Source: Flavobacteriales bacterium
GTDB taxonomy: Bacteria > Bacteroidota > Bacteroidia > Flavobacteriales_E > Vicingaceae
NCBI GenBank assembly: GCA_002706365.1
Contig: PALM01000045.1
Coordinates: 1-64,000 of the forward strand
Reading direction: 5' to 3'
Length of the DNA: 64,000 bases
The translations under genes were made by a program, and so were the position numbers. This document shows positions 24,343-33,448 of this stretch, piece by piece (within the stretch, counting starts at the first letter, position 1; each line of letters starts with the position of its first letter). The notes below the pieces were generated by a model, which did not search any database, was not told where the DNA came from, and saw only the letters and a program-made list of their open reading frames with translations.

Positions 24343-25791
24343 TTAGGCCAAGTCTTTTTTCAAATGGTAATTGTGAAGTAATTCGGCCGAAAATTGCAAA
24401 AGCTCTGCCTCATTAAAGTCTTTACCCATCAATTGAACCCCTACAGGCATGCCAGCAGATTCTGCTAAAGGCAGGGATATAGCGGGCTGACCGGTTAAGT
24501 TAGCTTGTACTGTGAATATATCCTCCAAATACATTTTAATAGGATCCTCCACCTGAGAACCTAGTTCAAAAGCAGCGTGTGGGGTAGATGGAGATATAAT
24601 GAAGTCGTAATCCTTCAAAATGGCTTCCGTTCTTTCCTTTACAAGTCTTCTAACCTTCTGAGCTTTGGAAAAATAAGCATCGTAATAACCCTCACTAAGC
24701 ACATATGTGCCCAGCATTATTCTTCTCTTAACCTCCTTACCAAATCCTTCAGACCTAGATTTCACATAGGTAGTGTAGAGGTCTGTGGCTTTATCACTTC
24801 TATATCCAAAGTGAATGCCATCATATCTAGCCAGGTTTGAAGAGGCTTCTGCCGTTGTGAGAACCTGATAAACTGGTATCAATTGCTCCAATAGGTCGAA
24901 CTTGCATTCTTCAACTACATGGCCTTCTGATCGAAGTCCATCTATAATCTCTTCTGTTCTTTTCTTCACCTCAGGATCCAGTCCTTCGTGGTTCAAATGT
25001 GAATCTAAATAGGCTATTCTCTTCTTGCCTTTCTTATCCTTTAGCAAATCAGAGTAGGAGGGGACATCACTCTTTGAGCAAGTGCTATCATATTCGTCTC
25101 CTCCAGCCATTATTTCCATAACCAGAGCAATGTCTTCAATGGAATTAGAGATTGGTCCAAATTGATCGAAAGATGATGCATAGGCGATCAAGCCATGGCG
25201 CGAAACTCTTCCATATGTAGGTTTAAGTCCAATAGTGCCGGTAAAAGATGCTGGTTGTCTAATAGACCCTCCGGTATCTGAACCCAAAGAAAGATGGCAT
25301 AGACCTGCTGCAACAGATGCGGAAGCGCCTCCAGAAGACCCTCCTGGAGTTGTTTTGGTGTTGTGTGGGTTCTTTACATTTCCAAAATAGGAGTTCTCAT
25401 TCGAAGACCCCATGGCAAACTCATCGCAATTGGTTCTTCCAATAATTATTGCATCTTCTGCAAGAAGTCTTTCTACCACAGTGGAAGAAAAAAGCGATTC
25501 GAAGCCTTCTAGAATATGAGAGGATGCGGATATCTTATGGCCCTTATAGCAAATGTTGTCCTTAATGGAAATGACCATTCCGGCTAAACGACCAATTTCT
25601 TCGCCTTTTGAAAGCTTTTCATCGATCTCTTTGGCTTTCGCCAATGCAGATTCACCAAAAACTTCCAGAAAAACATTTAATTCAGCATGCTTTTCAATTC
25701 GTTCAATGAAATGATTGACAAGCTCAACTGCAGAAATATCAGAATTGAGTAAAGCTTCTCTTGAATTAGAGAATGCATCGATTTTGCTCAA
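24343..25791 (-). CDS. gatA: Asp-tRNA(Asn)/Glu-tRNA(Gln) amidotransferase subunit A
   Basis: Amidase subunit of GatCAB, which converts mischarged Glu-tRNA-Gln and Asp-tRNA-Asn. The 482 aa protein shows the Ser-cisSer-Lys catalytic set: K77 in ISIKDNI, S152 in TPGGSSGGASASV and S176 in GSDTGGSIRQPA. gatB and gatC are not adjacent, so the complex is encoded at separate loci. It starts 11 bases after the tatA stop, an unusual but apparently transcriptionally linked pair. Confidence 0.96.
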   Translation of the reverse strand: MSKIDAFSNSREALLNSDISAVELVNHFIERIEKHAELNVFLEVFGESALAKAKEIDEKLSKGEEIGRLAGMVISIKDNICYKGHKISASSHILEGFESLFSSTVVERLLAEDAIIIGRTNCDEFAMGSSNENSYFGNVKNPHNTKTTPGGSSGGASASVAAGLCHLSLGSDTGGSIRQPASFTGTIGLKPTYGRVSRHGLIAYASSFDQFGPISNSIEDIALVMEIMAGGDEYDSTCSKSDVPSYSDLLKDKKGKKRIAYLDSHLNHEGLDPEVKKRTEEIIDGLRSEGHVVEECKFDLLEQLIPVYQVLTTAEASSNLARYDGIHFGYRSDKATDLYTTYVKSRSEGFGKEVKRRIMLGTYVLSEGYYDAYFSKAQKVRRLVKERTEAILKDYDFIISPSTPHAAFELGSQVEDPIKMYLEDIFTVQANLTGQPAISLPLAESAGMPVGVQLMGKDFNEAELLQFSAELLHNYHLKKDLA

Positions 25792-25802
25792 GGGAATTAA
25801 GT

Positions 25803-26003
25803 TTAGGATTTAGAATCTTTTTCTTCTTTCTCTCCTTTTTCGTCGTTATTGGCGGCGTCTTTGAACTCCTTAATGCCTTTTCCAACTCCTTTCATAAGCT
25901 CCGGAATTTTCTTAGCTCCAAAAAGAAGTACGATCAATACAACGATAATGATGATCTGCTGAGGGCCGATCATTCCGGCTTTTACAAGACTTGCGAGCTC
26001 CAT
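25803..26003 (-). CDS. tatA: Sec-independent translocase subunit TatA/TatE
   Basis: 66 aa single-span component of the twin-arginine translocase. Hydrophobic helix PQQIIIIVVLIVLLFG (about residues 14-30), then the FGAKKIPELMKGVGKGIKEF amphipathic helix and a charged, acidic-lysine tail, exactly the TatA pattern. tatC is not in the window. It lies directly upstream of gatA on the minus strand and divergent from the FAD oxidoreductase gene. Confidence 0.93.
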   Translation of the reverse strand: MELASLVKAGMIGPQQIIIIVVLIVLLFGAKKIPELMKGVGKGIKEFKDAANNDEKGEKEEKDSKS

Positions 26004-26019
26004 AAGCTTAGATTTACAG

Positions 26020-26027
26020 CAAAATTA
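26020..26027 (-). promoter_or_regulatory. -7 box of the tatA-gatA promoter
   Basis: Minus-strand TAATTTTG, matching TAnnTTTG, 16 bases upstream of the tatA ATG. No strong -33 TTTG was seen. Confidence 0.5.
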
Positions 26028-26045
26028 GGCATTTTGAACTCATAC

Positions 26046-26078
26046 TTTGTTCGTTTGTCTAGCTTAAGGATATTTTTG
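26046..26078 (+). promoter_or_regulatory. Promoter of the FAD oxidoreductase gene
   Basis: TTTG (26046-26049), a 21-base spacer, then TATTTTTG (26071-26078), a complete Bacteroidota -33/-7 pair. The ATG follows six bases after the -7 box, so the transcript would have almost no leader. Confidence 0.55.
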
Positions 26079-26084
26079 TAGCAT

Positions 26085-27119
26085 ATGAAGGAGGTGGAAT
26101 ATTTGATTGTTGGGCAAGGTATCGCCGGAAGTGTGCTTGCATATCAGCTAGAGCAAAGGAAAAAGAGCTTTTGTATCATTGATCGCGGACATAAAAACTC
26201 AGCCTCATATGTAGCTGCGGGAGTGATCAACCCCTTGGTTCTGAAAAGAATGACCTTGAGTTGGAGGGCCGGTGAATTCATGGCCTATATGCATGATTTC
26301 TACCTAAAGCTAGACGATTACATCGGAATCAAATCATACCACCGCACTCCTTTGAATAAGCTAATTCACTCAAAAGAGGAGATCGACTTCTGGAAACAGC
26401 GGTGGAAAATAGCAGAGCTCGACGACTTTGCTGATTACGAATTGAAAGAGTTTGAGCTTTCTGAATTCAAAGAAAAATTCATTTTAGGCACTGTTAAAGA
26501 GACCGCCTGGATCGACCTGAAGCTATTGTTGTCAGAAATGAGGACTAAATTAAAGTCGGAAGGAAAGCTAGTGCAAGAAGATTTCGACCACATGGCTCTT
26601 GAAAACCACGAATATAAAGGCATTGCTTTCGATAATATCGTTTTTTGTGAAGGTTCTGCCTGTACTTCAAACCCTTTCTTCGACAATTTGCCTTTCGATT
26701 TGAATAGGGGCGACTTACTTACGATCAGGGCTCCTAAACTAGAACTAGCTGAGATCTACAAAAAAAAGGTCTTTATAATCCCATTGGGGAATGATCTCTT
26801 TAGAATTGGCGCTACCTATCAGAAAAGACATGAAAAGGAGTATTTGCCGAATGAAAAACGAAGTGAATTACTCAAGAATTTTGAAGACATCTTCAATTGC
26901 GAATATGAAGTTGTAGAACAAGAGAGCGGAGTTCGACCAACTGTGAAAGACAGAAGACCTCTTGTTGGAAGACACCTGCTGCTCAATAACTTCTATCTAT
27001 TGAATGGCCTTGGTTCAAGAGGATGTTTGATGTCTCCTTTGCTATCAGAAGAGCTAATAGATCATATTGAAAATGGGAAGGAGCTGAGTAAGGATGTTCA
27101 GTTAGATCGCTTTTCTTAA
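26085..27119 (+). CDS. NAD(P)/FAD-dependent oxidoreductase (DAO family)
   Basis: 344 aa flavoprotein. The N-terminal ADP-binding fold is YLIVGQGIAGSVLAYQLEQ with an acidic end in FCIIDRG. The GVINPLVLKRMTLSW segment and the late SGVRPTVKDRRPLVGRH plus LNGLGSRGCLMSPLL block are typical of D-amino-acid-oxidase-like enzymes close to ThiO or the MnmC C-terminal domain. The substrate is not evident and there are no thi genes nearby. It stands alone with its own promoter and converges with the response-regulator gene, overlapping it by four bases. Confidence 0.82.
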   Translation: MKEVEYLIVGQGIAGSVLAYQLEQRKKSFCIIDRGHKNSASYVAAGVINPLVLKRMTLSWRAGEFMAYMHDFYLKLDDYIGIKSYHRTPLNKLIHSKEEIDFWKQRWKIAELDDFADYELKEFELSEFKEKFILGTVKETAWIDLKLLLSEMRTKLKSEGKLVQEDFDHMALENHEYKGIAFDNIVFCEGSACTSNPFFDNLPFDLNRGDLLTIRAPKLELAEIYKKKVFIIPLGNDLFRIGATYQKRHEKEYLPNEKRSELLKNFEDIFNCEYEVVEQESGVRPTVKDRRPLVGRHLLLNNFYLLNGLGSRGCLMSPLLSEELIDHIENGKELSKDVQLDRFS

Positions 27120-27868
27120 GCCAGGTTTAGCTTTTTGAAAAGGTCGTCTTTATAAGATCCTCCAATAGGAATCTTCTTGTCGCTTTCTTCTAATACCACA
27201 ACTGCGCTTTCGATCGACTTGATCTTTTTTAGATTGAGGATGTATGAACGATGGACTCTCATAAAAGACTCTTCTGGAAGTTTCTTTTCAATGTCTTTCA
27301 TTGTGGAGTGAATGGTGTATTTATCCTCCGAAGTGTGGATAATCACATAATCCTTGAGTGCTTCAACGAATAGGATATTGTCGTTTTGAACTTTAACAAG
27401 TCTGGAGTTTGATTTAACGTAAATAAACTCCTTGCTCAGTGGGGATGCTGCATTGATCTTACTTCCTTCAACTCCCGCTAACTTTTCCTTTTCCTTCTTG
27501 AACTTATAAAGCGCCATTTCAATAGAAGTTCTTAGGTCTATTTCTTTGAATGGCTTGATCACATAACCATATGGTTCGGTGATCTTCGCTTTGCTAATGG
27601 TCTTTTCGTCTGCGTATGCTGTGAGAAATACAACTGGAATATCAAATCTTTCCTTGATCTTAGTAGATACATCTATACCCGTCATATCTCCTGCAAGCAT
27701 GATATCCATAAGAACAAGATCTGGTTGTTCTTCTTCAATGGCTGGAATCACTTTCTCTCCTTTTGAAAGAGTTCCCAATACCTCATAGCCTATTTTCTTA
27801 AGACAAACCTCAATGTCTTTGGCTACGATAGCCTCATCCTCTACTACAAGTATCTTTTTCTTTGACAT
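27116..27868 (-). CDS. LytTR-family response regulator
   Basis: 250 aa. Receiver domain (residues 5-120) with acidic pocket E10/D11, phospho-acceptor D55 in LVLMDIML and K105 in VIKPFK, then a LytTR DNA-binding domain (about 150-248, including FMRVHRSYILNL and KKIPIGGSYKD). The upstream multi-PAS kinase ends three bases before this start and is surely the partner. LytTR regulators bind pairs of short direct repeats; none were identified in this window. Confidence 0.95.
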   Translation of the reverse strand: MSKKKILVVEDEAIVAKDIEVCLKKIGYEVLGTLSKGEKVIPAIEEEQPDLVLMDIMLAGDMTGIDVSTKIKERFDIPVVFLTAYADEKTISKAKITEPYGYVIKPFKEIDLRTSIEMALYKFKKEKEKLAGVEGSKINAASPLSKEFIYVKSNSRLVKVQNDNILFVEALKDYVIIHTSEDKYTIHSTMKDIEKKLPEESFMRVHRSYILNLKKIKSIESAVVVLEESDKKIPIGGSYKDDLFKKLNLA

Positions 27869-27870
27869 GG

Positions 27871-30800
27871 CTAATCTGTTTTTGAGAAGATAATATCAAA
27901 TCGGCTTCCTTTGCCCTTGGTAAGTTTTACCTCCCCTTCAAGCTGTTCTGTTAAGGTGTGGACCAATTGTAATCCTAAGGTTTCTGTTTTAGATATGTTA
28001 ATACTTTCATCAATTCCAAGCCCGTCATCCTGTACCGAAAGGGTGACCAGTTTATCTTCATTTTCCACTAAAGATACTGTAATCTTCCCTCTATCCCTGC
28101 CTTTAAAGGCATATTTAAGGGAGTTCGAAATTAGTTCATTTAAAATAAGTCCGCAAGGGATAGCGCTGTCTAAATTTAGGTAGACTTCATCTAAATTGAA
28201 GACCATCTCAATATCCACATCTCCCGCTTCATAGGTACTTATCAAGCTTCTAGCGAGGTTTTCTACATAATCCGAAAACTTTAGTTTAGAAAAATCCTTG
28301 GTTCTATATAGCCTTTCATGAATAAAAGCCATTGATTTGATCCTATTCTGGCTTTCCATTAGGATGTTATGAACCTTTTCATCCTGAATATAAGACGACT
28401 GCAGACTGAGTATGCTGGAAATTACCTGCATATTGTTCTTCACGCGATGATGTACTTCTTTCAGTAGGATTTCTTTCTCTTGTAAAGAGTTAACAAGATT
28501 TTGCTCTGATAGCTTCTTAGCTGTAATATCATGTCCAATTCCAGATACCTCTTCAATCTTATCTGATTCAAAGTTGATTGGATTGAGGTAGAAGTCGCGA
28601 TAGTAGATGTTCCCATTAATATCCTTTCTCTTTATTTCAAAATTGGTTGGCTCTCCATTGAAAACTTTATCAAACTTTTCTTTCCAGAAGTTCTTGGTTT
28701 TTTCTACACTCTCGGGAGTTGAATATGGAAAAATATCAAAGAACTTAAGTTTATCCTTGAGGTCTAAACCAAGGTAGTTTTTGAGATCGGATTTGAATAC
28801 ATGATTGTAAGAAGTTATATCATAATCTCTATTCACAGTGAAAAAGAAATGAGAACTACTTTCGATCACCGCATTGAGCTTAGCAGCTTGTTGGTTGATC
28901 TCTACCTCTTTCTGTTTGATATCAGTTATATCTTTAGATACACCCATAATTCCCAACTTGATACCTTCAGAATTATAGAGGTAGCTCAATGAAAAGTATG
29001 AGGGGAAATTGCTCTCATCAGATCTTTGCAATTGCACCTCTCCGCTAAAAGAATTTTCCTTTTCCAACTGATTGAAAACCTCTTCTGCTTTGCTCTTACT
29101 GCTAAAAATAAATTTGAGTGGTTTATTTAATATCTCATCTGTTTTAACCTTCAATTCCTTTTGAGCAGCCCCATTAAGCTTGTTGATCTTTCCTTCTAAG
29201 TCTGTTGTAAAAATCATATCAAGGGAGCTTTCAATAATGCCCTCCATATAGGATTGGGCATCGATCAACTTTTTCTGGGCTTCTTCCTTTTCCGCAAGTT
29301 CTGCTTGCAGGATCTTATTGAAAGTTTCGGTGACTTTTATCTTTTCTTGGGCCTTTTCTGCTTTATGTCGGTCTGAAATATCAATAACAGATAGCTGCAT
29401 TGCCTTTTTCTCGTCAAATAATATTTGAGAAGCACTTATTTCAACCTCCAATTGATGTTGATCATCTTTACCTAATGACAATTCCTTTAACTCTGAGATT
29501 CTTCCTGCACTAACTTCTTCGAATAATCTTCGCAACTCTTGCACCTGACTCTCTCCAGTAATCTCATCGATCTTTTTGCCGTATATCTCAGATGGTCGTT
29601 CGTAATTAAAAATATTTGCAGCTTTGATGTTGCTGAAAACGATCTCCTCACTCTCGGTAATAATCAAGATTCCAAAGGAAGAATGATCTACTAATTGCTG
29701 GTATTTCTGTTGACTCAGTTTAAGTTGTTCCTGGGTTTTTGTCAGCTCAGATATATCGATCAAATTCCCTTCATAATACTCTCCAGACTCAGATTTGATC
29801 TTGGATACATTGGCCAATACGTCTAATACTTCCCCATTACTTCTTTTAAGCTTCAACTGCCATCCTTCTATAAAGCCTTTCTCATCTATCATTTCAAGCA
29901 TTCTTTGCCTATCCTCTGGATTGACATAGAAGTTTGGGGCTTTAATTTTCTGTTTGATCATGTCTAGAGACTCAAAACCAAACATCCTTGCAAAGGCATC
30001 ATTACATTCTAAGACCGTTCCATCCTTATCTGTTCTATATACACCAGCCAGATTCCTTTCAAAAAGGTCTCTATATCTCTTTTCCTTCTTTTCCAATTCA
30101 TCTCGGTAAGCGTATGATTCGGAAATATCTCTTCCCGTAATCATCATCACCGTTTTAGAACGATAAATACCCTTTTTGATATTCATCTCTTTTGGAAAAA
30201 TAGTACCGTCCTTTTTCCTACTCCAAAAGAGTATATTAAGATCCTTATTATTAACCATGACTTCTATAGCCATTTGATTCATTTTTTCCAGGTCATTCCT
30301 TCCTGGAGCTGCAAGAATAGTAGGATCTGATTCCATCAATTCCTTCTTGCTATATCCATAAGTATCTAATACCGCTTGATTGATATCCACAAACTTATTT
30401 TGCTCGTCGATGAGATAGAGTAATTCAGATGAATTATTAAACAACTCTCTATAGCTTATCTCAGATTCTTCAAGCTCTTTTTGTCGTTCTAGAAGCTTCC
30501 TTTTCATGAATCTTCTAGAAAAGGTAATGGCTAAACCATTGAGAAAAACCAATAAGAAGGAAGCATTGAGCAAGAGGAAAGAAACCTTTAATTCATCAAG
30601 CCACAATGCGGTTAATAACACAGCTGCATAGATAACTCCACTAAAGATCAGATACTGATTTATCCTGTTTTGAGCGAAGCTCACAAAAGCATAGATGAAT
30701 AAAAAGGCGAAGAAATAAGATTGCTCATAATGATTCTCAACAGGGGGGATTAGCACTACAAACAAAGCAATGGTGTAGAGAATTAGTGCTCCTTTTTTTA

Positions 30801-31020
30801 TGGCACCATTGCTCAAATTAAATATGAAAGTCGCAATGTAAAAAAGTAAAAAGATGGTACTTAATAAAAAGCCATCTTGCTTTTCATATTCTTCAAAACC
30901 AAAATTTGTAAGTCCTAGAGAAAATAGGTTAGTAAGTACACACGCTATAATCAGCTCCAGTCTTAATAGACCCTTAGAAGTAATTCTCCAATCAGTTGGA
31001 ATGAAACTGAAAATCCCCAT
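27871..31020 (-). CDS. Multi-PAS sensor histidine kinase (HisKA_2 type)
   Basis: 1049 aa membrane sensor. A hydrophobic N-terminus (about residues 18-172, six or more helices) is followed by five PAS/PAC units at roughly 190-310, 315-435, 440-560, 590-715 and 720-850. The kinase core has EVHHRVKNNMQVISSILSLQ, the HisKA_2 acceptor with its first His in HHRVKNN. The HATPase domain ends the protein (NELISNSLKYAF, DDGLGIDE, LGLQLVHTL). HisKA_2 kinases often pair with LytTR or PhyR-like regulators; here the LytTR gene follows at once. The signal is unknown. No residues that would clearly mark heme or flavin binding in the PAS units were seen. Confidence 0.94.
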   Translation of the reverse strand: MGIFSFIPTDWRITSKGLLRLELIIACVLTNLFSLGLTNFGFEEYEKQDGFLLSTIFLLFYIATFIFNLSNGAIKKGALILYTIALFVVLIPPVENHYEQSYFFAFLFIYAFVSFAQNRINQYLIFSGVIYAAVLLTALWLDELKVSFLLLNASFLLVFLNGLAITFSRRFMKRKLLERQKELEESEISYRELFNNSSELLYLIDEQNKFVDINQAVLDTYGYSKKELMESDPTILAAPGRNDLEKMNQMAIEVMVNNKDLNILFWSRKKDGTIFPKEMNIKKGIYRSKTVMMITGRDISESYAYRDELEKKEKRYRDLFERNLAGVYRTDKDGTVLECNDAFARMFGFESLDMIKQKIKAPNFYVNPEDRQRMLEMIDEKGFIEGWQLKLKRSNGEVLDVLANVSKIKSESGEYYEGNLIDISELTKTQEQLKLSQQKYQQLVDHSSFGILIITESEEIVFSNIKAANIFNYERPSEIYGKKIDEITGESQVQELRRLFEEVSAGRISELKELSLGKDDQHQLEVEISASQILFDEKKAMQLSVIDISDRHKAEKAQEKIKVTETFNKILQAELAEKEEAQKKLIDAQSYMEGIIESSLDMIFTTDLEGKINKLNGAAQKELKVKTDEILNKPLKFIFSSKSKAEEVFNQLEKENSFSGEVQLQRSDESNFPSYFSLSYLYNSEGIKLGIMGVSKDITDIKQKEVEINQQAAKLNAVIESSSHFFFTVNRDYDITSYNHVFKSDLKNYLGLDLKDKLKFFDIFPYSTPESVEKTKNFWKEKFDKVFNGEPTNFEIKRKDINGNIYYRDFYLNPINFESDKIEEVSGIGHDITAKKLSEQNLVNSLQEKEILLKEVHHRVKNNMQVISSILSLQSSYIQDEKVHNILMESQNRIKSMAFIHERLYRTKDFSKLKFSDYVENLARSLISTYEAGDVDIEMVFNLDEVYLNLDSAIPCGLILNELISNSLKYAFKGRDRGKITVSLVENEDKLVTLSVQDDGLGIDESINISKTETLGLQLVHTLTEQLEGEVKLTKGKGSRFDIIFSKTD

Positions 31021-31053
31021 GCGATAAAAGTATAAAAAGGAATCTCAGTATTC

Positions 31054-32583
31054 TCAGTTTGTGTTTAGCTTAAACTTCTCACCATTTACTTTCTTCTCCT
31101 CTCCATCTTTGTAGGTGATACTTAGGTATTCAACACCATTATCATCATACCATTTCCATCTACCATCTTTTACACCAAAAGAATATTCTTCTTTCCTGAT
31201 CAATACGCCTTTCTCATTGTAATATTTATGTTCTCCATGAGGTCTTCCACTTTCATACATCCCTTTAAAGGATACTTTTCCATTTGGATATTGATGTTCC
31301 CAGTATCCATTCCTTTCTCCGTATAAATATTTACCAATCTCTTGATGATCATTCAATTGATAGAACCACTCTCCTTCCTTTTCTCCATCTAAGAATTCAC
31401 CCTTTGTAATTATAGTTGAATCCAAACCGTACTCAACAAGCAATCCATCCTCTATTCCCCTCAAGAATTCCTCTGTTCTGAGAATACTTCCATTTTCATA
31501 ATACCAGATCCATTCACCTGTAAATCTTCCAGCTTGATCGTAATATCCTTCTTGCTCTACTTCACCAGAACTGAAATAATAGACCCATTTACCATATTTT
31601 TCACCTGCTCGATAAGTCCCTTTTGATTTTAATTTTCCATCTAAATAGTATGTTTCCCAATCTCCTCTTCTTACACCGGCTCTATCAATGATACCTTTGG
31701 CAATCAAATAGTCGTTCTTCCATATTTCTGCACTTTGAACCTCTCCTTCACGATCGTAAAATTGAGCAACACCATCCTTCTCATCTGCAAGATTATAGGT
31801 GGTTGTCGACTTTACACTTCCATCTTCATAGTAAGTGTATCTTATCTCAAAATCAGCTTCATTCTCCTCTTCTGATCGCTGCTCTCCTTTGAGGAATAAC
31901 TCTGCTCCTTCTAACTTTCCTTGCGGACTATATTCTTTAACGTATCCATTCAGTTTATCATCCTTATACCTTTTCTCTGTTTTCAACCTTCCATTTGGAT
32001 AATACTCTTTCCACAATCCTTGCTTCAATCCATCTGCATCTTTCTGATTTACTTTTTCCCTTGCGGCGACAAAACCTTTTTTATAGGTTACTATTTCAAC
32101 TAACCTACCATCCTTGGCATAGAATCTCGCTATTCCATCCTTTACTCCTTCTTGATAGGGAATTGTAGCCTTGATCAATGAATCAGATGAATCTGGATAG
32201 AATTGAGTTTGAACTCCAATTTGTACACCTGCTTCAAATATTGATAATTCAGCAAGATGGCAATCTTCATAAAGTTCAGTTCTTCCGTCCTTTTTGCCAG
32301 CTTTATAAGTAATGAGCTGCGATAAATTCCCCTTTTCGTCATAGAATTTCCAAGGTCCATCCAAAAGAAAATCCTTTCTGTTTCCTTCAGATTTTCTCAA
32401 CTGATTCGGATAATAAGTGATCCAATATCCATTTGGTTTTCCATCTTCCAAATAGCCTTCGCTGGATAATTCACCACTTTCGTAGTAATAAGCTTTATAA
32501 TCTTGCCGACTGGAATCCACGAATTGGGCCGACAAAAAAATCGGAAGCGAAAAAAGAAAAAATATGAGGGTTCTTAACAACAC
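31054..32583 (-). CDS. Secreted YwqK/MORN-like repeat protein
   Basis: 509 aa exported protein: signal peptide MLLRTLIFFLFSLPIFLSAQ, then more than a dozen units of 20-25 residues built on G-x-W-x-x-YY-x-NG-x-L-x-x-E-G-x-Y-x-x-G-x-x-x-G. These are the YwqK-type repeats related to MORN, which form an elongated beta structure. Function is unknown; such proteins are abundant in Bacteroidota, where the label antitoxin is historical and not supported here. It lies 34 bases upstream of the kinase gene on the same strand, which may mean joint transcription and a role in sensing at the surface. Confidence 0.85.
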   Translation of the reverse strand: MLLRTLIFFLFSLPIFLSAQFVDSSRQDYKAYYYESGELSSEGYLEDGKPNGYWITYYPNQLRKSEGNRKDFLLDGPWKFYDEKGNLSQLITYKAGKKDGRTELYEDCHLAELSIFEAGVQIGVQTQFYPDSSDSLIKATIPYQEGVKDGIARFYAKDGRLVEIVTYKKGFVAAREKVNQKDADGLKQGLWKEYYPNGRLKTEKRYKDDKLNGYVKEYSPQGKLEGAELFLKGEQRSEEENEADFEIRYTYYEDGSVKSTTTYNLADEKDGVAQFYDREGEVQSAEIWKNDYLIAKGIIDRAGVRRGDWETYYLDGKLKSKGTYRAGEKYGKWVYYFSSGEVEQEGYYDQAGRFTGEWIWYYENGSILRTEEFLRGIEDGLLVEYGLDSTIITKGEFLDGEKEGEWFYQLNDHQEIGKYLYGERNGYWEHQYPNGKVSFKGMYESGRPHGEHKYYNEKGVLIRKEEYSFGVKDGRWKWYDDNGVEYLSITYKDGEEKKVNGEKFKLNTN

Positions 32584-32993
32584 TATATAATAATATAGAT
32601 TTTTAAAAAATTTAAATAAAATATGTTACTACTATTAGGGTGTTGATACTGTTCAAACAATGATTACATATTCTTTGCAAATATGATTTATTAAATAACT
32701 ATAACACCTTTTCAACAAGAAAAGTGCACTATAAAGACTGTCTTTTCTGATTAAACAAATCATATTAACATCACTGTATAAACTTTTACATGCAAAACTT
32801 TTGCCAGAATTTAGATCTAAAATGAATCATTATATGTTCAGAAAAGGGTGATAGTTTTGCATAGATTTATTTGTGTACCGTTCATAAAAGTCTATTTGAT
32901 ATTTATTTTGATATGAGCAAGCTTTGTTCTCAAAAGTTATGCTGATATGATTTACTTTATTGACACACATTATTAACATTGAATTAACAGCAT
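32584..32993. other. AT-rich divergent regulatory spacer
   Basis: About 410 bases between the YwqK-repeat gene and rpiB, noticeably richer in A and T than surrounding DNA. No protein frame or RNA gene is supported. It contains a perfect interrupted inverted repeat ATGCAAAACT (32790-32799) and AGTTTTGCAT (32853-32862). TAGTTTTG at 32852-32859, a TAnnTTTG match, overlaps the right arm. A promoter for rpiB 140 bases away is possible, but the -33 element is not clear. Confidence 0.5.
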
Positions 32994-33422
32994 ATGAAAG
33001 TTGCAATTGGCGGTGATCATGCCGGATATAAGTTAAAGGAAAAATTAAAGGATTTTATTTCAGAATTAGGACATGATGTAAAAGATTTTGGTCCCTCTTC
33101 TGAAGAAAGTTGTGATTATCCCGACATAGCTCACCCTATAGCTAAATCAGTGAAATCAGGTGAAAACAATTTAGGTATTGCAATTTGTGGTAGTGCTAAT
33201 GGTATTAATATGACGCTAAACAAGCATGCGGGTATTCGATCTGCAATTGCTTGGAATAATGAACTAGCCTCTTTGGCTCGTCAACATAACGATGCAAATA
33301 TCTTGGCTTTACCGGCAAGGTTCATAGATATAGATACAGCTAAAGAAGCAGTTAAAACTTTCCTTGAAACAGAATTTGAAGGTGGGCGTCACCAAAGAAG
33401 AGTAGATAAAATAGATTTATAA
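32994..33422 (+). CDS. rpiB: Ribose 5-phosphate isomerase B
   Basis: Interconverts ribose 5-phosphate and ribulose 5-phosphate in the pentose phosphate pathway. The 142 aa length is normal. GGDHAGYKLKEKL at the N-terminus binds phosphate, ICGSANGINMTLNK carries the catalytic Cys, and SLARQHNDANILALPARF holds the conserved RxHNDANVL-type block. The M28 peptidase gene follows 26 bases later and may be cotranscribed. Confidence 0.96.
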   Translation: MKVAIGGDHAGYKLKEKLKDFISELGHDVKDFGPSSEESCDYPDIAHPIAKSVKSGENNLGIAICGSANGINMTLNKHAGIRSAIAWNNELASLARQHNDANILALPARFIDIDTAKEAVKTFLETEFEGGRHQRRVDKIDL

Positions 33423-33448
33423 TAATAGAATTAATTAGAAGATATAAG

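Noticed and set aside
32584-32993. A small RNA or small protein gene in the AT-rich spacer
   Set aside because: No terminator-like hairpin with a T run, no conserved RNA motif and no plausible frame were found; only the inverted repeat is supportable.
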